This document shows, one piece after another, positions 7,713 through 14,063 of a stretch of 22,010 nt of DNA. The notes beneath the pieces are model-generated. The model had not been told where the DNA came from, did no database searches, and was given only the letters and a program-made list of their open reading frames with translations. Position 1 is the first letter of the stretch. The number at the start of each line of letters is the position of its first letter. The DNA is from an uncultured Eubacteriales bacterium. Its GTDB lineage: Bacteria > Bacillota > Clostridia > Oscillospirales > Butyricicoccaceae. Location: contig CAJUGU010000060.1 of assembly GCA_910586105.1 (NCBI GenBank), positions 1-22,010 on the forward strand, given 5' to 3'. A program made the position numbers and the translations under genes.

Positions 7713-7831
7713 CCCGGGAGGAGCCCCTTCTTTTCCCTGCTTTTTCAGCATAAGAAGCATCTTTTTGCGCCTTTTTTGCGAAAAACAGCTGCTTATCCGA
7801 ACTTTTTATCGGATAACTAAAAAGACAACCG

Positions 7832-7860
7832 ATAATATATTATTATCCTTCGTTTGTCAA
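7832..7860 (-). promoter_or_regulatory. Strong leftward sigma-A promoter spanning the left inverted repeat
   Basis: On the minus strand TTGACA (7860-7855) is followed by exactly 17 bases and TATTAT (7837-7832). The -10 and spacer lie inside the left repeat and the -35 just inside the bounded segment. In this orientation it reads toward the 3' end of the preceding operon, where no leftward gene exists. At the right repeat the matching -10 is present, but the -35 position reads ACGGAT, far from consensus. Confidence 0.7.
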
Positions 7861-7887
7861 GTTTATATTTGCCAAAAACAAAGTCCT

Positions 7888-7921
7888 GGAATTGTGCATT
7901 CTGCACAATTCCGCTTTTTTT
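7888..7921 (+). terminator. Rightward intrinsic terminator inside the inverted-repeat segment
   Basis: An 11-bp perfect stem (GGAATTGTGCA, 7888-7898, with 7902-7912) and TTC loop are followed by GC and seven T's (7915-7921). In the present orientation it would stop read-through into the csrA genes; flipped, its T-run would face away. Confidence 0.85.
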
Positions 7922-8063
7922 ATCTCACAAAACGGCTCAAAGCTGCCCCGAAATCGACGGATAACGACGGATAATAATATATTATCTTCACATGGGGGAG
8001 TTATCCATCGTTTTCCCACCCCCGTAATATCCCCGCTTTTGACAGAGTAAGGAGGCGTTTCCA

Positions 8064-8297
8064 ATGCTGGCACTGACCGTTCGTGAGGGCGATTATGTGA
8101 CCATCGGCGACGAGGTCGTCGTGCAGGTGCTTCGCGCCGGGGATACGTTCCGGCTTGCGATCGATGCGCCGCGGTCAATGGCGATCGAACGCGCCAAAGT
8201 CCACGAACCGTGCAGCGGCGTGCCCGACTGCATTCAGCGCGCACGGAAACGCCCTCTCATAAAGACTGCAAAGCAGCAGCCGGGAACCCGGCTGTGA
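8064..8297 (+). CDS. csrA: CsrA-like carbon storage / flagellin translation regulator, copy 1
   Basis: Small RNA-binding protein of 77 residues. Residues 1-48 give the CsrA fold: MLALTVREGDYVTIGDEVVV, a central strand pair, then APRSMAIERAKVHE with the key Arg of the RNA-binding edge (ER, equivalent to Arg44 of E. coli CsrA). A basic tail of about 25 residues (CIQRARKRPLIKTAKQ) extends past the usual core. ATG 8064 follows AAGGAGG (8049-8055). CsrA dimers bind GGA motifs in mRNA leaders; in Bacillus the target is the flagellin mRNA, and here flagellin lies two genes downstream. No fliW (the usual CsrA antagonist gene next to csrA) is present in the window. It is 21 bases from copy 2 and is presumably co-transcribed. 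Confidence 0.85.
   Translation: MLALTVREGDYVTIGDEVVVQVLRAGDTFRLAIDAPRSMAIERAKVHEPCSGVPDCIQRARKRPLIKTAKQQPGTRL
8277..8294 (+). promoter_or_regulatory. Hairpin with GGA loop between the two csrA genes
   Basis: CAGCCGGGAACCCGGCTG is a perfect palindrome that can fold as a 6-bp stem with a GGAACC hexaloop. It lies at the end of csrA copy 1, ten bases before the ribosome site of copy 2. A GGA in a hairpin loop is the classical CsrA target, so feedback on copy 2 is possible. Confidence 0.4.
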
Positions 8298-8318
8298 TGG
8301 ACGAAAGGAGTCGTCAGC

Positions 8319-8555
8319 ATGCTTTCCCTGCATCTTTTATCGGGCGATTATATCACGATCGGCGAGGATATCGTCGTGCAGGTGTTTCAAACCGGATCGT
8401 CGTTCCGCGTTGCCGTCGACGCGCCGAGAAGCGTGCCGATCGCCCGCGGCGAACTGCACGAGAGGGCCAACGCCCGCCCGGAATGTATCCAAAGGGCTTA
8501 TCGCAAAAAGCCTACCGCAAAACAAGGTTTCAAACGGTCTGCGCAGGCCGATTGA
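8319..8555 (+). CDS. CsrA-like regulator, copy 2 (diverged tandem paralogue)
   Basis: A 78-residue CsrA homologue: MLSLHLLSGDYITIGEDIVV, a central strand, then APRSVPIARGELHE with the RNA-contact Arg retained (AR). It is about half identical to copy 1 over the core. Like copy 1 it carries a basic tail with a shared P-x-CIQRA motif (PECIQRAYRKKPTAKQ), so the tail is an old, conserved addition. Differences in the first strand (LSLHLLSG for LALTVREG) lie where CsrA contacts RNA, so specificity may differ. ATG 8319 follows AAAGGAG (8304-8310). Tandem csrA copies before flagellin are unusual; a heterodimer, or one copy antagonising the other, is possible but untested. Confidence 0.82.
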   Translation: MLSLHLLSGDYITIGEDIVVQVFQTGSSFRVAVDAPRSVPIARGELHERANARPECIQRAYRKKPTAKQGFKRSAQAD

Positions 8556-8677
8556 GATAACGTTCACGCGCCTGACGGTTCCGACATCATTCGGCCGGTA
8601 ATGGCGGAGCCATAGGCGCAAAACCCTGTGGACGGGCAGAAGGAACTTGCCCGATTTCTTTGAAGGAGTACAATATT
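8556..8677 (+). promoter_or_regulatory. Flagellin leader with GGA-presenting hairpins (putative CsrA sites)
   Basis: The 122-base gap between csrA copy 2 and flagellin folds into two clear hairpins. One is ATGGC-GGA-GCCAT (8601-8613). The other is CGGGCA/TGCCCG (8633-8638 with 8648-8653), whose 9-nt loop GAAGGAACT presents a GGA. The ribosome site GAAGGAG (8662-8668) is a third GGA. This mirrors the Bacillus flagellin leader, where CsrA binds a site overlapping the ribosome site and one upstream. I found no sigma-28 promoter here, so flagellin is probably transcribed with the csrA genes. Confidence 0.6.
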
Positions 8678-8698
8678 ATGCGTATTTAACATAATATT
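8678..8698 (+). pseudogene. Original flagellin start, interrupted at codon 4
   Basis: ATG (8678) lies 9 bases after GGAG of the ribosome site and reads Met-Arg-Ile-TAA-His-Asn-Ile, in frame with the Met-Ala-Met-Asn-Ala-Tyr of the flagellin body. Clostridial flagellins commonly start MRI-Q/N-HNI, so TAA (8687-8689) most simply replaces CAA by one C-to-T change. Bases 8672-8680 (containing this ATG) are the exact reverse complement of 8690-8698, so the start codon can be buried in a 9-bp stem with a 9-nt loop. Confidence 0.7.
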
Positions 8699-11119
8699 AT
8701 GGCGATGAACGCCTACCGTAACTACTCGAACAATACTTCGGCGCTTGCCAAGAACCTTGAACGTCTCAGCTCCGGTTATAAGATCAACCGCGCGGGCGAC
8801 GACGCGGCGGGTCTGGCGATCTCCGAAAAAATGCGCGCGCAGATCACCGGTCTGGATGCCGCCCAGAAGAACGTTAAGGACGGTATTTCGTTGGTAAATA
8901 CCGCCGAAGGCGCAATGCAGGAGATTCAGGATATGCTGAACCGTATGGTTTCGTTGGCGACTCAGTCCGCAAACGGTACCTATGATAACGAAGTCGACCG
9001 CAAGAATTTGCAGGCCGAGGTCGACCAGCTGAAGGAAGAAATCAACCGTATCGCCGATTCCGCAAACTTCAACGGTATCAAGCTGCTGGACGGTTCGCTG
9101 GAAGAGAACGGCGGGAGCCGCGTTACAAAGGGTTCCGACCGCATCATTCAAAACGTCCTTGCGGCTGGCGAGGATCCCATTGAAATGACCGGCGTTAAAA
9201 CGATCCTTGACGGCGGCGATAATTCCAGCAAGGCTACGGAATTTGTCGTTGATTTTACCGGTCTGGCGAAGGGTGAAGCTACAGAAGATCCGGAGGATCC
9301 GGCGCCAGTTCCCGGCGCTGCGGTCGCTGCTCAGTACAGCATTGACCTGAGCGGCAAAGTTCAGGCTGACGTAGATGCCAAGGCAATCGATGGCGAGACC
9401 ATTACTTGGAATACGGATCTCGACACGACGATGGGTGACTTTGTCACCGCTTACAATGCGGCTGGCAAAGATTATACAGCGGCTTGGGATGCAGCAACCA
9501 GCAAACTGACGCTGACTGCAAATACTGCTGGCGCTGTGGGCGGTGCAACGGCTGGCGTGCCTGCTAACGCTCCGACTACTGATATCACTGGCGCAACCGT
9601 AACTGAAGATGTTGCAGGCGCTGACGCAACGACACGGGCGGCAGCTCCGAAGGCGGCGACACCTGCGGTTGCCGCCGAGTACAGCTTTGATCTTAGTGGT
9701 AAAGTTCAAGCCGACGTAGATAGCAAGGCAATCGATGGCGAGACCATTACTTGGAATACGGATCTTGACACTACAATGGGAGACTTTGTCACCGCATACA
9801 ATGCGGCTAACAAAGATTACACCGCGGCTTGGGATACAGGAACCAGCACACTGAAGTTAACGGCCAACACGGCCGGTGCCGTTGGCGGTGCAACAGCTGG
9901 CGTACCTGCCGCGGCTCCTACTACTGATATTACCGGCGTAACTGCGACTGAAGATGTCGCAGGCGCCGACGAAGTTGCAGACGGCGGCGATCCGGACGCC
10001 GAATCCAGCACAATCGATTTCAAGATCGGCGGCAAAACACTGGCGGAAGACGTTGAAATCGCAGCCGGTTCTTCAGCGGCAGACATTGCTGCAAAGATCT
10101 TTACAAAACTCGCAGGCGACGATGAGGATGCCGAAGAGGCAGAAATCGAGCTCAATGGCGCTAAGTGGACGGTCACTGTTAATGAGGGCAAGCTGAACTT
10201 TGCACTGAAGGATTCCCCCAACGCTGATAACATCAAGGGTAACTTTGACTGGGACGTAATTGCGGATGCCGGCGAACTCGCAGGCAACCATACCGCTGGT
10301 ACGGTCGTCACCGTTGCCGGTAATGTCGGCGCAGCAAACGCTATCGCAAATACGGTCTTCCAGATCAAGGGCGAGGATATTCAGGACGGTACCACAATCA
10401 CGCTGGACGGCAAAACCGTTACGCTGGCCGTTGGCGCAGACAGCAAATACAAGAACGCCGAGGGAACTGTTGTCGACCTGACTGGCATGGAATCCTCCAA
10501 AGTAGATCTTGACGCAGCGCTTGCAAAGATTTCCGAGGCTTTCAAAGATGGTACTGATAACTTTATCGTCGGTGTAAACGATACCTCCAACGACGACAAG
10601 CACGCCGGTCTGACCGTTCATAAGAAGGAAACGTCGCAGCAGAACTATGACACGATCGATAAGCTGGCTGGCGTATTCAGCATGGCTACCGCAGGCGATG
10701 GCAAGCCGCTAACGCTCCAAATCGGCGATACCAGCGATAGTTATAACCAGCTCGCGGTCAGTGTTGGCGATATGCACGTTGATTCGATGGTCGACGAAAA
10801 CGGCATATCGATTGATGATATCAACATCGGCACACAGGCAGGCGCTACTTCCGCGATCAATACCATCAAAGCTGCAATCAACTATGTATCGTCTGTCCGC
10901 GGTACCTTGGGCGCGATCAGCAACCGTCTGGATCACACCGCGAACAACCTGTCCGTCATGGCGGAGAACATCACGGATGCGGAATCCACGATCCGTGATA
11001 CCGATATTGCGGAAGAAATGATGGCCTATACCAAGAACAACATCCTCGTGCAGTCGGCACAGGCGATGCTGGCGCAGGCCAATCAGGTGCCGCAGGGCGT
11101 GCTCCAGCTGCTCCAGTAA
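8699..11119 (+). CDS. Flagellin, large, with duplicated variable domain
   Basis: Structural protein of the flagellar filament, 806 residues from ATG 8699, far above the 270-500 typical of flagellins. The N-terminal D0/D1 region (1 to about 145) contains LERLSSGYKINRAGDDAAGL and LNRMVSLATQSANG. Arg, Leu and a following QAEV Glu match the TLR5-contact residues of D1. The C-terminal D1/D0 region (about 712-806) ends in MLAQANQVPQGVLQLLQ. The central 560 residues are variable, acidic and Ala/Thr-rich, with two near-identical 101-residue units. ATG 8699 has no ribosome site of its own; the good site serves ATG 8678, from which translation would stop at codon 4. Protein made from 8699, for example by re-initiation 9 bases after that stop, would lack the first seven residues of D0. 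A terminator follows at 11166. Confidence 0.9.
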   Translation: MAMNAYRNYSNNTSALAKNLERLSSGYKINRAGDDAAGLAISEKMRAQITGLDAAQKNVKDGISLVNTAEGAMQEIQDMLNRMVSLATQSANGTYDNEVDRKNLQAEVDQLKEEINRIADSANFNGIKLLDGSLEENGGSRVTKGSDRIIQNVLAAGEDPIEMTGVKTILDGGDNSSKATEFVVDFTGLAKGEATEDPEDPAPVPGAAVAAQYSIDLSGKVQADVDAKAIDGETITWNTDLDTTMGDFVTAYNAAGKDYTAAWDAATSKLTLTANTAGAVGGATAGVPANAPTTDITGATVTEDVAGADATTRAAAPKAATPAVAAEYSFDLSGKVQADVDSKAIDGETITWNTDLDTTMGDFVTAYNAANKDYTAAWDTGTSTLKLTANTAGAVGGATAGVPAAAPTTDITGVTATEDVAGADEVADGGDPDAESSTIDFKIGGKTLAEDVEIAAGSSAADIAAKIFTKLAGDDEDAEEAEIELNGAKWTVTVNEGKLNFALKDSPNADNIKGNFDWDVIADAGELAGNHTAGTVVTVAGNVGAANAIANTVFQIKGEDIQDGTTITLDGKTVTLAVGADSKYKNAEGTVVDLTGMESSKVDLDAALAKISEAFKDGTDNFIVGVNDTSNDDKHAGLTVHKKETSQQNYDTIDKLAGVFSMATAGDGKPLTLQIGDTSDSYNQLAVSVGDMHVDSMVDENGISIDDINIGTQAGATSAINTIKAAINYVSSVRGTLGAISNRLDHTANNLSVMAENITDAESTIRDTDIAEEMMAYTKNNILVQSAQAMLAQANQVPQGVLQLLQ
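9323..9970 (+). repeat. Tandem in-frame duplication in the flagellin variable region
   Basis: Unit 1 (9323-9625) and unit 2 (9668-9970) are each 303 bases (101 codons), offset by 345 bases with a 14-codon linker rich in Ala and Pro. The protein copies run from VAA-(Q/E)-YS to EDVAGAD and differ at only about a dozen residues. A stretch of roughly 40 bases from 9380 (copy at 9725) is identical, while other parts differ mainly at third codon positions. This shows an older duplication under protein-level constraint or partial conversion. Confidence 0.9.
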
Positions 11120-11165
11120 GCTGTTCGCAGCCGCTTGAAAAATCCCCAAAATATAGACAGAATAG

Positions 11166-11201
11166 CAGCCCCCGCTGTCCGAATACAGCGGGGGCTGTTT
11201 T
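11166..11201 (+). terminator. Intrinsic terminator of the flagellin gene
   Basis: A 13-bp stem (11166-11178 with 11185-11197, containing CAGCCCCCGCTGT) and six-base loop are followed by TTTT. Confidence 0.8.
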
Positions 11202-11234
11202 GGGAACGCAAACGATTGTTCGCCACATAAAACC

Positions 11235-11431
11235 GCCCAGCCCGCCGCCGTTCTGGCGGGCTGGGCAGCATGCGTGAACGATCAAGGACACCTGCGTTTG
11301 CCAACGCAATAAACCGCTCTGTCCGCCGTCGTTATGGCGGGCAGAGCAGCACGCATAAGCGGTCAAGTACGCACCCCTTCCCCGCCGCAGCGGTGATGAA
11401 GTTTTTACTCGATTTTTTTACAAAAAAATCG
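11235..11431. repeat. Dispersed intergenic repeat with hairpins and A/T palindrome
   Basis: One partial and one full copy in series. The partial copy starts with a 12-bp hairpin with 8-nt loop (11235-11266, arm GCCCAGCCCGCC). The full copy has a matching hairpin (11316-11347, arm GCTCTGTCCGCC) and a conserved tail, GCACCCCTTCCCCGCCGCAG onward, ending in a perfect palindrome of CG-A-T7 and A7-T-CG (11410-11431). Bases 11371-11428 recur exactly at 21953-22010. The two hairpins differ in both arms yet keep pairing. It lies between convergent genes. Confidence 0.8.
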
Positions 11432-11453
11432 CGGGTGCAGGGCAGAGCCCTGC
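11410..11453 (-). terminator. Probable terminator of the S41 peptidase gene
   Basis: Read on the minus strand, the hairpin GCAGGGC-TCT-GCCCTGC (11453-11437) is followed after a short GC-rich gap by a run of seven T's (11419-11413 lie in the second T/A tract of the palindrome; the nearer run is 11428-11422). It would end the leftward cell-wall operon. Confidence 0.5.
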
Positions 11454-11489
11454 CGCCGTCCGCGCACGACGCCTCCCCGTCGAGGGGCG

Positions 11490-12659
11490 TTACTGCCCGA
11501 ACGACGCGAGCGCCGCCGCCAGCTGCGTGTCTTCGTCTGTCGTCAGGAAGTAAAAGCTCGCGTCCTCCGGCAGCGCTACCGTAATGTCCGGCGTCATGCC
11601 CGTGTCGCCAAGCGCACGCCCCTGCGGCGTCATGTATTGCTGGTCCGATAGTACGATCTCTGAGCCGTCAATCAGACGGAACGTGTTTTGCGCGCGTTCC
11701 TTGCCCGTCGTTTGCGCCCCCACCGTCTTCGCCCTGCCATATTCCTGCATCAGCGCCGCGAAGAATTCTGCCGCCGAGTACGATTGCTCGTCCACCAGCA
11801 CCGCCAACGGCAGGTCGTCCTCCTGCTCGCCCGATCTGCGGCGTTCCTCCTTCCCGCTCTTGCTGCGCATGATCATAACATCACATTCCGGAAGGAAAAT
11901 GTCTGCGATCGCCGTCATTTCCGAGACCAGACCGCCGCCATTGTGCCGTACATCGATCACAAGACGCTCCATCCCCTCTGCCTTCAATGCGTCGTAGGCC
12001 GCCCGGAACTGCGTCTCCGCCCCCTGATGAAAGCTGAATATCCGGATCAGCCCCACGCCGTCCGCCAGCAGCTCGCCCTCCGCCATCAGCTGCGTCATGC
12101 GGCGGCGCTCCACTGTGGCAACATATTCCTCCCCGTCGTCCGCCGGGGCTACCGTTACCTCGACCGTCGTCCCTTCTTCGCCGCGGATCGCTTCGATCAG
12201 CGCGTTAAAACCGTCCGCCGCCGTCGTCCCTGCCGCCGCGACGATCCAGTCGCCCGCGCCGATCCCCTGCTCCTTCGCCGAGGAACCCTCCAATACACGG
12301 TAAACATGCGCCGCCTGCCGCTCCTCATCCCATACGCACTGGATGCCGACGCCGAAGGTCTCGCCGTATTTGTTCGCCTCATATTCCTCGACCGCGTCCG
12401 CAGGCAGATAACTGCTATACCGGTCGTCCAACGAGCTCATGATCGCATAAGCCGCAAAATCACCCGTCACCGCTTCGTCATACTCGCCGACGAACCGCCG
12501 GTCGATAATGTCCAGCATCTGCCCCAGCTTCAGCATCGTCCCGATGTTCGTCGAGTATCCCGGCAGCAGCAGATACCCAAGCAGCAGGCAAAACGCCAGC
12601 ATCCCCAGCGCCCCAGCCGCCGCGCCCCGCAGCATCGCCCTTTTTTCGTTTTTCCCCAT
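11490..12659 (-). CDS. S41 family C-terminal processing peptidase (CtpA/CtpB type)
   Basis: Membrane-anchored serine protease of 389 residues. An N-terminal transmembrane segment (about 13-33, AAAGALGMLAFCLLLGYLLL) is followed by the family's helical region with LDDRYSSYLPA (77-87). A PDZ domain follows (about 97-180; TFGVGIQCVW, GIGAGDWIVAAAG), then the S41 catalytic domain. The catalytic dyad is Ser295 (SYSAAE) and Lys320 (TTGK), 25 residues apart as in Prc/CtpB. The substrate-strand motif VIDVRHNGGG (234-243) is intact. ATG at 12659 is chosen because GGAGG lies 5 bases upstream; a longer frame to 12773 has no ribosome site and no signal sequence. It is last in the ftsEX-M23 cluster and probably processes or degrades the neighbouring cell-wall hydrolase or other envelope proteins. 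Confidence 0.92.
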   Translation of the reverse strand: MGKNEKRAMLRGAAAGALGMLAFCLLLGYLLLPGYSTNIGTMLKLGQMLDIIDRRFVGEYDEAVTGDFAAYAIMSSLDDRYSSYLPADAVEEYEANKYGETFGVGIQCVWDEERQAAHVYRVLEGSSAKEQGIGAGDWIVAAAGTTAADGFNALIEAIRGEEGTTVEVTVAPADDGEEYVATVERRRMTQLMAEGELLADGVGLIRIFSFHQGAETQFRAAYDALKAEGMERLVIDVRHNGGGLVSEMTAIADIFLPECDVMIMRSKSGKEERRRSGEQEDDLPLAVLVDEQSYSAAEFFAALMQEYGRAKTVGAQTTGKERAQNTFRLIDGSEIVLSDQQYMTPQGRALGDTGMTPDITVALPEDASFYFLTTDEDTQLAAALASFGQ

Positions 12660-12794
12660 ATGTACCTCCGCTTCCGCCCGCCCCGTCCCGGGGACGCGCC
12701 GCCCGTTTTCATACGCCCGCGCAGGCCGCGAAAAAACAGGGGGAAGAACGTTTGTCCCTCCCCCCGCTGTCACTGCCTGCGTATGGATGCCCGA

Positions 12795-13997
12795 TCAGCT
12801 GAAATATTTCATCGGGTCTGTGGTCGAACCGTTAATAAAGACCTGGAAGTGCAGATGGTTGCCCGAGGAGTTGCCGGTCGATCCGACCTCGCCCAGCTTT
12901 GCACCCTGCGCGACCTTCTGCCCCACCGAAACGCTGCGGCGCGACATATGCGCGTAGCCAGTCATAACGCCGCCGCCATGATCCACGACAACATAATTGC
13001 CGTAGGAAGAGTACATACCGCTCTTGACGACTGTACCGGGTGCCGCCGCCATGATGGTCGTACCCAGCGGCATCGCAATATCCGTGCCCGAATGGAAATT
13101 CTGCTTCCCCCAAAGGTTGCGCCAGCCATACGCGCTGGTAAGCGTACCACGCGACGGGAGCGGCCATGTGAAGGTCCCGCTGTATGGAACGCTGCCGCCG
13201 CTCGAACCGCTCGCCCGGGCAGCCGCGGCCGCTGCCGCCGCCTTCCGGCTCAGTTCGGCGATCTCGGCGTTGATGGACGCCTTCTCGCTTTCCATCTTCG
13301 CGCTTTCCTTCTGCTTCAGCTCAATGTCGTTTTCAAGCTGCTCCTGAAGCTTCTGCTGCTCGGCGCGCTGGTCGTCCAGTTCGCTGTATTTGACCTCCAG
13401 CGTGCCCTTGTATTCTTCCTGCTCGGCCTTGTCGGATTCCAGCTTCGCCTTTGCCGCCGCGACCGCTTCCTTTGCCGCCTCGTAGGATTCCAGCAGCTGC
13501 TTGTCATAATCCATGATGCGCGAAACATATTCCATGTACTGGATCATCGTACTGAACGAATCCGCCCCCAGCACCACGTCCAGATAGCTGGTGTCGCCCT
13601 GCTCATACATGTTGCGCACATGCTTTTCAAACGTCTTCTTCATGTCCGCAAGCCGGATCTGAGCCTCGATCAGCTCCTGCTCGGTGACGGCGATTTCGTC
13701 CTCAAGTTCGTCAATGATGCCTTCGACGGCGGTAATCTCGTCCTCCGTCAACGTCATCTGCTCTTCGAGCTTCGCCTTCTTTTCAGAAACGACGTCGACC
13801 TGCTGGTTCAGCTCGGCGATATCCTCCTTGATCTTCTTCTGCTGGCTTTCAATATCGCTCAGCTGCTGCTTGAGCTCCGCCGAAGTCGCCGCGCCAGCCG
13901 TCGCAAGACCGCCCGCCAGCATGGAAAACAACATCGTACCAACTAACACCGCCGCGATCAGGGCGGCGATCCGCTTGACCGCCTTCTGGGATAACAT
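12795..13997 (-). CDS. Secreted coiled-coil M23 peptidase (EnvC/PcsB-like hydrolase partner of FtsEX)
   Basis: Peptidoglycan hydrolase of 400 residues. A signal peptide (1-36, ending ATAGAA) is followed by a long coiled coil (about 38-255, rich in Glu, Lys and Gln). An Ala-rich hinge with Ser/Gly linker (253-270) leads to a LytM/M23 domain (about 277-400). The zinc ligands are complete: HSGTD (His302, Asp306) and HLHF (His381, His383), with His350 (YAHMS). It should therefore be an active endopeptidase, unlike the degenerate E. coli EnvC. The coiled coil followed by a wall-hydrolase domain is the architecture of proteins that FtsX activates from outside the membrane. ATG 13997 follows AAAGGAG (minus strand, 14013-14007). 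It lies 66 bases after ftsX, consistent with one operon. Confidence 0.92.
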   Translation of the reverse strand: MLSQKAVKRIAALIAAVLVGTMLFSMLAGGLATAGAATSAELKQQLSDIESQQKKIKEDIAELNQQVDVVSEKKAKLEEQMTLTEDEITAVEGIIDELEDEIAVTEQELIEAQIRLADMKKTFEKHVRNMYEQGDTSYLDVVLGADSFSTMIQYMEYVSRIMDYDKQLLESYEAAKEAVAAAKAKLESDKAEQEEYKGTLEVKYSELDDQRAEQQKLQEQLENDIELKQKESAKMESEKASINAEIAELSRKAAAAAAAARASGSSGGSVPYSGTFTWPLPSRGTLTSAYGWRNLWGKQNFHSGTDIAMPLGTTIMAAAPGTVVKSGMYSSYGNYVVVDHGGGVMTGYAHMSRRSVSVGQKVAQGAKLGEVGSTGNSSGNHLHFQVFINGSTTDPMKYFS

Positions 13998-14063
13998 GGG
14001 AAAAGACTCCTTTCACACTTCGTGCTGTAAACAAAAACTGTCGGTCTGCCGCGCAAGACCACG

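Larger units (their letters stand above)
7831..7986. repeat. Inverted-repeat-bounded segment, candidate invertible promoter switch
   Basis: Left repeat 7831-7854 and right repeat 7963-7986 are reverse complements at 23 of 24 positions. The 18 outermost (GATAATATATTATTATCC on the left) are identical. They enclose 108 bp. Each repeat is itself near-palindromic (GATAATA-N3-TATTATC), as recombinase crossover sites often are. Inside are the -35 half of a leftward promoter abutting the left repeat, and a rightward terminator. Inversion would point the promoter at csrA-csrA-flagellin. No recombinase gene is in the window. The alternative is a pair of operator sites for an ordinary regulator. Confidence 0.65.
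7713..8063. other. Regulatory intergenic region upstream of the csrA-flagellin locus
   Basis: About 350 bases without a gene, much more AT-rich than its surroundings. It contains a 24-bp inverted repeat pair (7831-7854 and 7963-7986), a leftward promoter, a rightward terminator, a tandem 10-bp repeat CGACGGATAA (7955-7974) and several TTATCC motifs. A weak hairpin ATGG/CCAT (7992-8008) presents a GGA in its loop. Confidence 0.7.

Noticed and set aside
7829..7836. CCGATAAT as a sigma-28 flagellar -10 box
   Set aside because: No TAAA-type -35 lies 14-16 bases upstream (positions 7810-7813 read CGGA), and it is over 200 bases from the first gene; a sigma-A reading of the other strand fits far better.
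7793..8009. TTATCC motifs as DnaA boxes (replication origin)
   Set aside because: The repeated motif is TTATCCNTC rather than TTATCCACA, and dnaA, dnaN or other origin genes are absent.
8598..8653. Cyclic-di-GMP riboswitch before flagellin
   Set aside because: GGCGCAAAAC recalls the conserved riboswitch core, but the paired elements and GNRA docking loop are missing; simple GGA hairpins explain the segment.
11688..13946. Long open frame (752 codons) on the + strand
   Set aside because: It is antisense to the S41 and M23 peptidase genes, extremely rich in Arg and His, and has no ribosome site or family resemblance; it is a by-product of GC-rich codon use.
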